NCBI GenBank assembly: GCA_905202605.1
Contig: CAJKSU010000032.1
Span: forward strand, 1 to 19,084
Direction of reading: 5' to 3'
Source: an uncultured Eubacteriales bacterium
GTDB taxonomy: Bacteria; Bacillota; Clostridia; Oscillospirales; Oscillospiraceae
DNA length: 19,084 bases
This document shows positions 4,935 through 12,012 of this stretch, piece by piece (position 1 is the first letter of the stretch; the number at the start of each line of letters is the position of its first letter). The translations under genes were made by a program, and so were the position numbers. The notes under the pieces were generated by a model. It searched no databases. It was not told where the DNA came from and was given only the letters and a program-made list of their open reading frames with translations.

Positions 4935-6728
4935 ATGGATTTTGTAAGAGCGCATATCCTTGTCTGTACCGGTACCGGCTGCGAATCCGCAGGTGCGTCC
5001 AGCATTATTGCAGAATTTGAGAAGCAGCTGAAGGCCCACAACCTGGATAAAGAGGTGCGGGTGGTAAAGACGGGATGTCTTGGCCTGTGCGCCAAAGGCC
5101 CCAATGTTGTGGTGTATCCCGAAGGCGTGTTCTACTGCCACGTCTCCCCGGAGGATGTACAGGAGATCGTGGAGGAGCATATCCTCAAGGGTCGTACCGT
5201 CAGCCGTCTCATTTACAGTGAGGTGGATCAGTCCGGAAAGTCCACGTCACTGACTGAAACTGCCTTCTATAAGGATCAGGTGCGTATTGCCCTGCGGAAC
5301 TGCGGCGTCATCAACCCGGAGGACATCGACGAGTACATTGCCTATGACGGCTATGCGGCACTGGGCAAGGTGCTGACCTCCATGACGCCCCAGCAGGTCA
5401 TCGACGAGATTAAGGCTTCCGGCCTCAAGGGGCGCGGCGGCGCAGGTTTCCCCACCGGCATGAAATGGCAGTTTGCCGCCAATTCTCCCGGCCCCATCAA
5501 GTACGCCTGCTGCAACGCCGACGAGGGCGATCCCGGCGCATTCATGGACCGCTCCGTGCTGGAGGGCGATCCCCATTCCGTGCTGGAGGCTATGACCATT
5601 GCGGGCTATGCCATCGGCGCAACGCAGGGCTATATCTATGTTCGTGCCGAATACCCCATTGCTGTGCAGCGGCTTCAGACTGCACTGAAGCAGTCCCATG
5701 AGTATGGCTTCCTTGGCGATAACATCTTTGATTCCGGCTTCAGCTTTGATATTGACATCCGCCTCGGCTCCGGCGCATTCGTATGCGGTGAGGAGACGGC
5801 GCTGATGGTTTCCATCGAAGGCAAGCGCGGCGAGCCTCGCTGCCGTCCGCCCTATCCCGCAGTAAAGGGCCTGTTCGGCAAGCCCACCATCCTTAACAAC
5901 GTTGAGACTTATGCCAACGTCTGCTGGATCATCAACCACGGCGCAGAGGCCTATGCGGCGATGGGTACCGAAGGCTCCAAGGGAACCAAGGTATTTGCGC
6001 TGGGTGGCAAGATCAACAACACCGGTCTGGTGGAAATTCCTATGGGTACCCCTCTCCGCAAGATCATTGAGGAGATCGGCGGCGGTGTTCCGGGCGGCAA
6101 GAAGTTCAAGGCGGTTCAGACCGGCGGCCCCTCCGGTGCCTGTATCCCCGCGTCCCAGATTGATGTTCCCATCGACTATGAGAACCTTACCCGCATCGGT
6201 GCAATGATGGGCTCCGGCGGCATGATCGTTCTGGACGAGGACGACTGTATGGTGGATATCGCAAAGTTCTTCCTGCAGTTTACCGTGGACGAGTCCTGCG
6301 GAAAATGCTCTCCCTGCCGAATCGGTATCAAGCGGATGTATGAGATTCTTGAGCGCATCACCGAGGGCAAGGGAACCATGGAGGATCTTGACACGCTGGA
6401 GGAGCTGGCAGAACATATCAAGGGTAACGCCCTGTGTGGTCTGGGACAGACTGCGCCGAACCCGGTGCTGTCCACCATGAAGAATTTCCGGGATGAGTAT
6501 ATCGCCCATGTGGTGGAAAAGCGCTGCCCCGCAGGCTCCTGCAAGGCGCTGCTCAGCTACACCATTGATCCTGAAAAGTGTAAGGGCTGCTCTGCCTGCT
6601 CCCGTGTCTGCCCCGCAGACGCTATCAGCGGCGTGATTCGCTCTCCTTTTAAGATCGATACATCCAAGTGCATCAAGTGCGGCAGCTGCATGGAGAAATG
6701 TAAGTTTGGCGCAATTTCCAAGGGTTAA
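4935..6728 (+). CDS. hndC: [FeFe] hydrogenase NuoF-like flavoprotein subunit (HndC/HydB)
   Basis: A 597-residue NAD(P)H/FMN and iron-sulfur subunit. Domains in order: thioredoxin-like [2Fe-2S] domain (C11, C16, C48, C52); NuoF core with the FMN/NAD site GLKGRGGAGFPTGMKW (163-178), NADEGDPGAFMDR (194-206) and GEETALMVSIEGKRGEPR (285-302); the SLBB-like middle; an N3-type [4Fe-4S] site (C455, C458, C461, C501); and a C-terminal two-cluster ferredoxin (C549, C552, C555, C559 and C579, C582, C585, C589). An additional CPAGSC pair (C531, C536) before the ferredoxin is also common in HydB. This is the site where NADH and ferredoxin electrons meet in bifurcating HydABC. GGAGGG (4921-4926) sets the ATG at 4935, 14 bases after hndB. 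Cytosolic. Confidence 0.95.
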   Translation: MDFVRAHILVCTGTGCESAGASSIIAEFEKQLKAHNLDKEVRVVKTGCLGLCAKGPNVVVYPEGVFYCHVSPEDVQEIVEEHILKGRTVSRLIYSEVDQSGKSTSLTETAFYKDQVRIALRNCGVINPEDIDEYIAYDGYAALGKVLTSMTPQQVIDEIKASGLKGRGGAGFPTGMKWQFAANSPGPIKYACCNADEGDPGAFMDRSVLEGDPHSVLEAMTIAGYAIGATQGYIYVRAEYPIAVQRLQTALKQSHEYGFLGDNIFDSGFSFDIDIRLGSGAFVCGEETALMVSIEGKRGEPRCRPPYPAVKGLFGKPTILNNVETYANVCWIINHGAEAYAAMGTEGSKGTKVFALGGKINNTGLVEIPMGTPLRKIIEEIGGGVPGGKKFKAVQTGGPSGACIPASQIDVPIDYENLTRIGAMMGSGGMIVLDEDDCMVDIAKFFLQFTVDESCGKCSPCRIGIKRMYEILERITEGKGTMEDLDTLEELAEHIKGNALCGLGQTAPNPVLSTMKNFRDEYIAHVVEKRCPAGSCKALLSYTIDPEKCKGCSACSRVCPADAISGVIRSPFKIDTSKCIKCGSCMEKCKFGAISKG

Positions 6729-6742
6729 GGAGGCTCGGCAAG

Positions 6743-8488
6743 ATGGATACTGTGAAATTGAAAATCAATGGCATGGAAGTGGAAGCCCCTGCCGGCTCCA
6801 CCATTATCCAGGCTGCAAATCTTGCAGGGGTGAAGATTCCGTCCCTCTGCTATCTCAAGGACTTAAATGAGATCGGCGCCTGCCGTATCTGCATGGTTGA
6901 GGTAAAGGGCGCAAAGGGACTGGTTGCCTCCTGCGTCTATCCCGTGAATGAGGGCATGGAGGTGTTCACCAACACCGAAAAGGTTCGTAAGGCGCGGAAG
7001 ATGACACTGGAGCTGATTCTCTCCAACCACCGGATGGAGTGCCTTACCTGCCGCAGAAGCGGAACCTGTGAGCTGCAAACACTGGCACAGGAATTCGGCG
7101 TGGATCAGGTTCGCTTCCGGACTCCCAATATGAAGCCTCAGATTGAGGATTCTGCCATTCATCTGGTGCGGGATAACTCCAAGTGCGTACTCTGCCGCCG
7201 CTGTGTCGCAGCCTGCCAGAATCAGGGCGTGGGCGTCATCGGCTGCAATGAGCGCGGCTTTATTACCGAGATTGGCAGCCCCTTTGGCCGCAATCTGGTG
7301 GAAACGGCCTGCATTTCCTGCGGTCAGTGTATCGTCAACTGTCCCACCGGTGCGCTCACCGAAAAGGACGACACCGATAAGGTGTGGGCGGCGATCGGTG
7401 ATCCGGACAAGCATGTGGTGGTTGCCACGGCGCCTTCTGTCCGGGCCGGTCTGGGCGAGTGCTTCGGCATGCCCATCGGCACCAATGTAGAGGGCAAGAT
7501 GGTGGCAGCACTCCGCCGTCTGGGCTTCGATCAGGTGTTTGATGTGGATACCGCCGCTGACTTCACAATCATCGAGGAAGGCACCGAGCTGCTGAATCGA
7601 ATCAAGGAGGGCGGCAAGCTGCCGCTGATTACCTCCTGTTCTCCCGGCTGGGTTCGGTATGCGGAGCAGTATCATCCGGACTTCCTGCCGAACATCTCCT
7701 CCTGTAAGTCTCCTCAGGGGATGTTTGGCGGCCTGATGAAGACCTATTACGCCGAGAAGATGGGCATTGACCCCAAGAATCTGGTTGTAGTATCCGTGAT
7801 GCCCTGTACTGCAAAGAAGTACGAGATTAAGCGCCCCGACATGGAGGCGGTTCCCGGCTGCAAGGACATCGACATTTCCATCACCACCCGTGAGCTGGGC
7901 GAGATGATCAAGCGTGCCGGCCTCAACTTTACGGCGCTTCCGGATGAGAAGTTTGATCCCATCTTTGGCATTGCCTCCGGCGCTGGGGATATCTTCGGCG
8001 TTACCGGCGGTGTCATGGAGGCAGCTCTGCGTACCGTATCCTCTATTCTCATGGGCGATGAGAACGCACCGCTGGAGTTCCACGATGTCCGCGGCTTTGA
8101 GAATGTGAAGGAAGCCACCTATGAGCTGCCCGGCAAGACCGTTCGGGTCGCCGTGGTATCCGGCACCAAGAACGCGGGCGAGCTGCTGGACGCCATCCGC
8201 AAGGGTGAGAAGGAATATGACTTCGTTGAGGTTATGTGCTGCCCCGGCGGCTGCATCAACGGCGGCGGTCAGCCCTATGTTCCCGCCAACATCAAGAACT
8301 TTGTGGATTACCGGAGCCTCCGCGCCAAGGCGCTCTATGACGAGGACGCCGGCAAGGAACTGCGGAAGAGCCACCACAACCCCATTGTGCAGGAGGTCTA
8401 TGCCAATTATCTGGGCGCATGGGGCGGCGAGAAGGCGCACCACATTCTCCATACCAAGTATTACGCACAGTCCAAGTACCGCATCTGA
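6743..8488 (+). CDS. hndD: [FeFe] hydrogenase catalytic subunit (HndD/HydA)
   Basis: The 581-residue subunit reduces protons to H2 or oxidises H2. Domains in order: plant-type [2Fe-2S] (C36, C47, C50, C64); His-Cys [4Fe-4S] (H96, C100, C103, C109); two-cluster ferredoxin (C148, C151, C154, C158; C190, C193, C196, C200); H-cluster domain with L1 TSCSPGW (297-303), L2 MPCTAKKYE (353-361) and L3 EVMCCPGGCINGGGQP (496-511); and the small-subunit-like C-terminus ending in HHILHTKYYAQSKYRI. This is the modular layout of CpI and of NAD-linked HydA, without the extra C-terminal [2Fe-2S] domain of the Thermotoga enzyme. L1 has Ser300 instead of the usual second cysteine. AAGGAGG (6726-6732) precedes ATG 6743. 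Last gene of the operon, with a strong terminator behind it. No maturase genes (hydE, hydF, hydG) are in the window. Confidence 0.96.
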   Translation: MDTVKLKINGMEVEAPAGSTIIQAANLAGVKIPSLCYLKDLNEIGACRICMVEVKGAKGLVASCVYPVNEGMEVFTNTEKVRKARKMTLELILSNHRMECLTCRRSGTCELQTLAQEFGVDQVRFRTPNMKPQIEDSAIHLVRDNSKCVLCRRCVAACQNQGVGVIGCNERGFITEIGSPFGRNLVETACISCGQCIVNCPTGALTEKDDTDKVWAAIGDPDKHVVVATAPSVRAGLGECFGMPIGTNVEGKMVAALRRLGFDQVFDVDTAADFTIIEEGTELLNRIKEGGKLPLITSCSPGWVRYAEQYHPDFLPNISSCKSPQGMFGGLMKTYYAEKMGIDPKNLVVVSVMPCTAKKYEIKRPDMEAVPGCKDIDISITTRELGEMIKRAGLNFTALPDEKFDPIFGIASGAGDIFGVTGGVMEAALRTVSSILMGDENAPLEFHDVRGFENVKEATYELPGKTVRVAVVSGTKNAGELLDAIRKGEKEYDFVEVMCCPGGCINGGGQPYVPANIKNFVDYRSLRAKALYDEDAGKELRKSHHNPIVQEVYANYLGAWGGEKAHHILHTKYYAQSKYRI

Positions 8489-8502
8489 TTCTATATGCAT
8501 GC

Positions 8503-8542
8503 ATCCCCGGCCGGGTTTCCGGCCGGGGATTTTGTGCTTTTT
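8503..8542 (+). terminator. Rho-independent terminator of the hydrogenase operon
   Basis: A perfect 12-pair stem (8503-8514 with 8519-8530), very GC-rich, with a GTTT loop, is followed by TTTGTGCTTTTT. It starts 15 bases after the hndD stop codon. Confidence 0.9.
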
Positions 8543-8551
8543 GTGAACCAC

Positions 8552-8580
8552 TTGTAAAGCGGCGAAAAACACAGTATAAT
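8552..8580 (+). promoter_or_regulatory. Putative promoter of the SGNH/SLH gene
   Basis: TTGTAA (8552-8557) and a perfect TATAAT (8575-8580) with 17-base spacing, 32 bases before the start codon. It lies directly after the hydrogenase terminator. Confidence 0.7.
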
Positions 8581-8611
8581 CATACCTCAAGAATGTTTTT
8601 CGGAGGTATTC

Positions 8612-9868
8612 ATGAAAAAGCGAACCATTCCGACTTTATTTTTGCTGCTGCTGGTGTTGCTGAGCAGTCTGCGGCTGCCGGCAGAGGCGGTGGATGGCGG
8701 GCAGCGGCGCCAGACCCTACAGGGGAAAACACTGCTGATTCTGGGGGACAGCTACTGCGCGGGCTATGGGCTGGAGCGCCGGGAGGACGCATGGCCTTAT
8801 CAGATGGCGGAGCAGTGGGATATGGACTATATCGATCACGCCATCAGCGGCTCCACCTTTGCCTCCGGTTCTCAGAGCAGCGCGCCTATGGTAGAGCGGG
8901 TCGAGGAGCTGACCGGGCAGAGGGTGGACATTATCCTTGTACAGGGAGCATCCAACGACTGGGCGCACAATATCCCGGTGGGGGAAACGGATTCCAGAGA
9001 TCCCGAAACCGCAATGGGGGCGTTGAATAGAATCCTCGATACGCTGGAGCAGGCGCACCCGGAGGCAACGCTGATCTGCTTTACCCCGTGGATTTCCAAT
9101 GGAGCAAAAAATGATCTGGGGCTGGAGACAACGGCTTATCATGACGCCATGCTGACCCTGTGCCGGGAGCGGAACATCCTCTGCTACGATGCGGCGGATG
9201 CCCGGCAGAACGGGATCCATATGGACGATGGGACATTCCGGACGGAATACTGCCTGACCCCGACGGATCGCTGGCATATGAACCCGAAAGGGCAGGCGAT
9301 GTTTGCGCCGGTGTTTTCGGCTTGGCTCCAGAAGACTCTGTACGGCGAAGCGGAGCCGGCGGATCGCTTTGCCGACCTGATATCCGCCTCCGAACCTCTG
9401 CGGGAGGCGGTGGGGCAGCTGGGGCAGGCGGGGATCATGCGGGGAACCTCGGATACGCTGTTTTCTCCTGCGAGAGCGGCGACCGTGGAAACGCTGGCGG
9501 TGACCCTGTACCGACTGGCGGGCAGCCCGGGCAGGGATCCGTCAGTGGCGGCTGCGGTGCAGTGGGCTGGAGAGCAAGGAATTCTGTCGGAAAGCAGCCG
9601 ACTCAGCAGCAGCCTGAACCGGGAGACACTGGCATGGGGGCTGTATCAGTACCATAAAAACTGGTTAAGCGGACAGGTGAACGCCCTTGCGGGATTGGGC
9701 GGCTGTCCGGATCGGAACGAATTGGAGGAGGAATATGCCGTTGCGTTTGCATGGGCAGTGCAGACAGGACTGATTTCACTGGACAACGGTCATGTAAAGC
9801 CCCATACGCTGGTTTCTCGTGGACAGCTGGCGCTGGCCTTGTGCAAAATGCAGGAGATCGGCTCGTAA
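8612..9868 (+). CDS. Secreted SGNH/GDSL hydrolase with C-terminal SLH-like repeats
   Basis: The 418-residue protein begins with a signal peptide (MKKR, hydrophobic LFLLLLVLLSSL, cleavage plausible near AEA at 24-26). Residues about 38-245 form an SGNH hydrolase: block I GDSYCAG with nucleophile S47, block II glycine near G80, block III GASND with N115, and block V DRWH with D219 and H222, so the catalytic set is complete. Residues 252-418 contain three weak SLH-type repeats (FADLIS to LAGSP; about 309-350; about 365-418), the module that holds proteins on the cell wall. It is likely a cell-surface esterase or carbohydrate/lipid deacylase; the substrate cannot be told. CGGAGG (8601-8606) precedes ATG 8612. 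Its own promoter suggests a monocistronic gene. Confidence 0.85.
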   Translation: MKKRTIPTLFLLLLVLLSSLRLPAEAVDGGQRRQTLQGKTLLILGDSYCAGYGLERREDAWPYQMAEQWDMDYIDHAISGSTFASGSQSSAPMVERVEELTGQRVDIILVQGASNDWAHNIPVGETDSRDPETAMGALNRILDTLEQAHPEATLICFTPWISNGAKNDLGLETTAYHDAMLTLCRERNILCYDAADARQNGIHMDDGTFRTEYCLTPTDRWHMNPKGQAMFAPVFSAWLQKTLYGEAEPADRFADLISASEPLREAVGQLGQAGIMRGTSDTLFSPARAATVETLAVTLYRLAGSPGRDPSVAAAVQWAGEQGILSESSRLSSSLNRETLAWGLYQYHKNWLSGQVNALAGLGGCPDRNELEEEYAVAFAWAVQTGLISLDNGHVKPHTLVSRGQLALALCKMQEIGS

Positions 9869-9891
9869 TGATTTTGAAAAAAAAATACTTT

Positions 9892-9912
9892 AATGCATAA
9901 ATGCGTTGCATT
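9892..9912 (+). repeat. Inverted repeat overlapping the -35 region of the DAHP synthase promoter
   Basis: AATGCA (9892-9897) and TGCATT (9907-9912) are mirror-complementary with nine bases between them. The right arm covers the -35 hexamer, a classic position for an operator. The binding protein is unknown. Confidence 0.4.
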
Positions 9913-9934
9913 GTTGAATTAAACGTGCTATAAT
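9906..9934 (+). promoter_or_regulatory. Putative promoter of DAHP synthase
   Basis: TTGCAT (9906-9911), 17 bases, then perfect TATAAT (9929-9934), 37 bases before the start codon. The -35 is non-consensus. Confidence 0.65.
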
Positions 9935-9970
9935 CATTCCACATTGAACAACAGAAAGGCATGAACACCC

Positions 9971-11011
9971 ATGGATACCCTAAAGAATATGAAATTTCTC
10001 CGCAAGCTTCCCACGCCCGAAGAGGTGCAGCAGTCCATTCCGCTCTCCAAGGAGGGGGCGGCAGCCAAGGTGCGGCGGGATCAGGAGATTGCGGATATTT
10101 TCTCCGGTAAGGATCATCGGCTGCTGCTGATCATCGGCCCCTGCTCGGCAGATCGGGAGGATGCGGTCATTGACTACATCACCCGCCTGATCCCGGTACA
10201 GGAAAAGGTCAAGGATAAGATCCTGATGGTTCCACGCATCTATACCAATAAGCCCCGTACCACCGGTGACGGCTATAAGGGCATTGCGTCCCAGCCCAAT
10301 CCGTTGGAGCAGCCGGACATGGTCAAGGGGCTGATCACCATGCGCCATATGCATGTTCGGGCAGTGAATGAAACCGGCTTTACCTGCGCCGATGAGATGC
10401 TATACCCCGGAAACGACGGCTATCTGGCGGACGTGCTGAGCTATGTCGCCGTGGGCGCACGCTCTGTGGAGAATCAGCAGCATCGTCTGGTTGCCAGCGG
10501 CCTTGCGGTTCCGGTGGGCATGAAGAACCCCACCTCCGGCGACCTGAGCGTGATGCTCAACTCCATCACGGCGGCACAGCATCCTCATGTGCTGTCCTAC
10601 TGCGGCTGGGAGGTGGAGACGCAGGGCAATCCTCTGGCACATGCGATTCTCCGAGGGTATGTGGATAACACTGGGCGCACCTGTCCCAACTACCACTACG
10701 AGGATCTTATGGGACTGTACGAGCAGTATCAGGCCAAGAACCTCCAGAACATGGCGGTGATTGTGGATACCAACCATGCAAACTCCGGCAAGCGCCACCT
10801 GCAGCAGCCCAGAATTGTCAACGAAGTAATGCATGCCTGCCGTCATTCCAGCGAGATCCGCAGCATGGTCAAAGGCTTCATGGTGGAGAGCTATCTGGTT
10901 GACGGCAATCAGAAGGTGGAAGAGGGCATTTACGGCAAGTCCATCACCGATGCCTGCCTGGGCTGGGAAAAGACTGAAGCCATGATCTATGAGCTGGCAG
11001 AACAGCTGTAG
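9971..11011 (+). CDS. 3-deoxy-7-phosphoheptulonate (DAHP) synthase, class I AroG/AroF type
   Basis: First step of the shikimate pathway: phosphoenolpyruvate plus erythrose 4-phosphate gives DAHP. The 346-residue protein is of the E. coli AroF/G/H type: RKLPTPEEVQQSIPLS near the N-terminus (11-26), LLIIGPCSADREDA with metal ligand C58, PRIYTNKPRTTGDGYKG (88-104) for PEP binding, GARSVENQQHRLVASGL (162-178), NPTSGD, DTNHANSGK with H269, E306 in MVESYL and D327 in SITDACLGW, so all four expected metal ligands are present. In the E. coli enzymes the N-terminal part and neighbouring surface form the feedback site for Phe, Tyr or Trp; which amino acid acts here cannot be read. An ATG at 9961 is in another frame; ATG 9971 with AGAAAGG (9953-9959) fits. 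No other aro genes are adjacent. Confidence 0.95.
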   Translation: MDTLKNMKFLRKLPTPEEVQQSIPLSKEGAAAKVRRDQEIADIFSGKDHRLLLIIGPCSADREDAVIDYITRLIPVQEKVKDKILMVPRIYTNKPRTTGDGYKGIASQPNPLEQPDMVKGLITMRHMHVRAVNETGFTCADEMLYPGNDGYLADVLSYVAVGARSVENQQHRLVASGLAVPVGMKNPTSGDLSVMLNSITAAQHPHVLSYCGWEVETQGNPLAHAILRGYVDNTGRTCPNYHYEDLMGLYEQYQAKNLQNMAVIVDTNHANSGKRHLQQPRIVNEVMHACRHSSEIRSMVKGFMVESYLVDGNQKVEEGIYGKSITDACLGWEKTEAMIYELAEQL

Positions 11012-11039
11012 GCTACGATTCGACCGATTCTAAAATGGT

Positions 11040-11071
11040 ATCAGGCGCTGCTCCGGCAGCGCCTGATTTTG
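11040..11071 (+). terminator. Terminator after DAHP synthase
   Basis: A perfect 12-pair stem (11040-11051 with 11056-11067) with a TCCG loop, followed by TTTGAT. The T-run is short but the stem is strong and lies 28 bases after the stop codon. Confidence 0.8.
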
Positions 11072-11118
11072 ATAAAAACGGCATTGCAAAAAGGCATGGA
11101 ACATTTCTCCGGGAACGC

Positions 11119-11147
11119 TTGCATGACGAACTTTTCTGGAGTATAAT
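11119..11147 (+). promoter_or_regulatory. Putative promoter of the cytidylate-kinase-like gene
   Basis: TTGCAT (11119-11124), 17 bases, then perfect TATAAT (11142-11147), 33 bases before the start codon. The -35 hexamer is identical to that of the DAHP synthase promoter. Confidence 0.65.
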
Positions 11148-11179
11148 AGAAGTATCTTAAAGGGAAAGGCTGTGATTCT

Positions 11180-11839
11180 ATGAAACAGTATCCTATGATT
11201 ACCATCAGTCGTCAGTACGGTACCGACGGCCACGAGATTGCAAAACGCCTTGCAGAAAAGTTGGGAATCCCCTTTTATGACAAAGATCTGATTACTATTG
11301 CAGCACAGGAGACACGGTTTGCGGAAAAGGCGTTTGAAGAAGCGGAGCAGACTGCTACCACGGCGCTGGGCTATGCCCTCAGCAACCGCAGCAATCGCAG
11401 CCTTTACGGTATGCCGCTGAACGATCAGCTGTTTATGGTGCAGTCCGGCATCATCCGTACCATTGCGGATCAGGGGCCGGCAGTGTTGGTGGGGCGCTGC
11501 GCAGATTATGTGCTCTCCGGCTATAAGCCCTCCATTGATATCTTTCTTCAGGCCAGCGTAGAAGCTCGCACCAAGACGGTCATGGAGCGGGAAAACGTCT
11601 CCAAGAGGGAGGCGCAGAACCGCATTGCCCGGCTGGATAAATCCCGCGCTACATACTATAACTATTACACTGACCGCAAGTGGAGTGATCTCAAGAACTA
11701 TGATATTGCACTGAATGTCAGCTATTTGACGGCACAGGAGGCAGCAGAGCTGCTGGCGGCCTTTATCAATCAGGTGGTGGATAAAACCGGCCTTGTGGAA
11801 GAGGAAGTGCGGGAGGAACGCACCGCTGCAAAGGAGTAA
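11180..11839 (+). CDS. Cytidylate kinase-like family protein
   Basis: The 219-residue protein starts MKQYPMITISRQYGTDGHEIAKRLAEKLGIPFYDKDLI, the hallmark of the cytidylate-kinase-like (AAA_26) family abundant in Clostridia. The nucleotide-binding loop is the atypical SRQYGTDGHEIA form (residues 10-21) rather than GxxxxGKS. Further family features are VLVGRCADYVL (about 106-116), a helical lid region with VSKREAQNRIARLDKSRATYYNYYT, and WSDLKNYDIALN. True CMP kinases are involved in nucleotide recycling; members of this family have not been assigned a substrate, so the name is structural. The last 15 residues are highly charged. AGGGAAAGG (11161-11169) precedes ATG 11180. It is flanked by its own promoter and terminator. 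Confidence 0.88.
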   Translation: MKQYPMITISRQYGTDGHEIAKRLAEKLGIPFYDKDLITIAAQETRFAEKAFEEAEQTATTALGYALSNRSNRSLYGMPLNDQLFMVQSGIIRTIADQGPAVLVGRCADYVLSGYKPSIDIFLQASVEARTKTVMERENVSKREAQNRIARLDKSRATYYNYYTDRKWSDLKNYDIALNVSYLTAQEAAELLAAFINQVVDKTGLVEEEVREERTAAKE

Positions 11840-11855
11840 ACAAAATCAATATTGC

Positions 11856-11891
11856 AACAGACCGCTGCTTCGTTCAGCGGTCTGTTTTTTT
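11856..11891 (+). terminator. Rho-independent terminator after the cytidylate-kinase-like gene
   Basis: A 12-pair perfect stem (11856-11867 with 11875-11886) with a seven-base loop, running into a seven-base T-run (11885-11891). It starts 17 bases after the stop codon. Confidence 0.93.
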
Positions 11892-11917
11892 GCAGAGGTG
11901 AAAAAACGGGCGGACAG

Positions 11918-11946
11918 TTGCATTTTTCAGCAGATTCATGTATACT
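11918..11946 (+). promoter_or_regulatory. Putative promoter of iorAB
   Basis: TTGCAT (11918-11923), 17 bases, then TATACT (11941-11946), about 66 bases before the iorA start. It sits just behind the preceding terminator. Confidence 0.6.
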
Positions 11947-12012
11947 TATCTAATAGCATAACGCATTACATCCATAAAGTAACGAAATGTGCCGGAAAGG
12001 ACGGAACTGAGC

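Noticed and set aside
5247..6509. 420-residue open frame on the minus strand opposite hndC
   Set aside because: Antisense of a well-defined NuoF-like gene; no recognisable motif or start signal.
8540..8557. TTGTGAACCACTTGTAAA after the hydrogenase terminator considered as a Rex site
   Set aside because: Only the left half-site matches; the right half overlaps the -35 box of the next gene and is not complementary.
6863..8590. 575-residue open frame on the minus strand opposite hndD
   Set aside because: Shadow of the hydrogenase catalytic gene. It also runs through the operon terminator, and its composition is typical of antisense translation.
9935..9970. T-box or attenuator leader before DAHP synthase
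   Set aside because: The predicted leader is only about 30 bases, too short for a T-box, and has no terminator hairpin or leader peptide.
11989..12012. Longer iorA start at GTG 11989
   Set aside because: It would add eight residues with no family counterpart and has a poorer ribosome binding site position than GTG 12013. It cannot be fully excluded.
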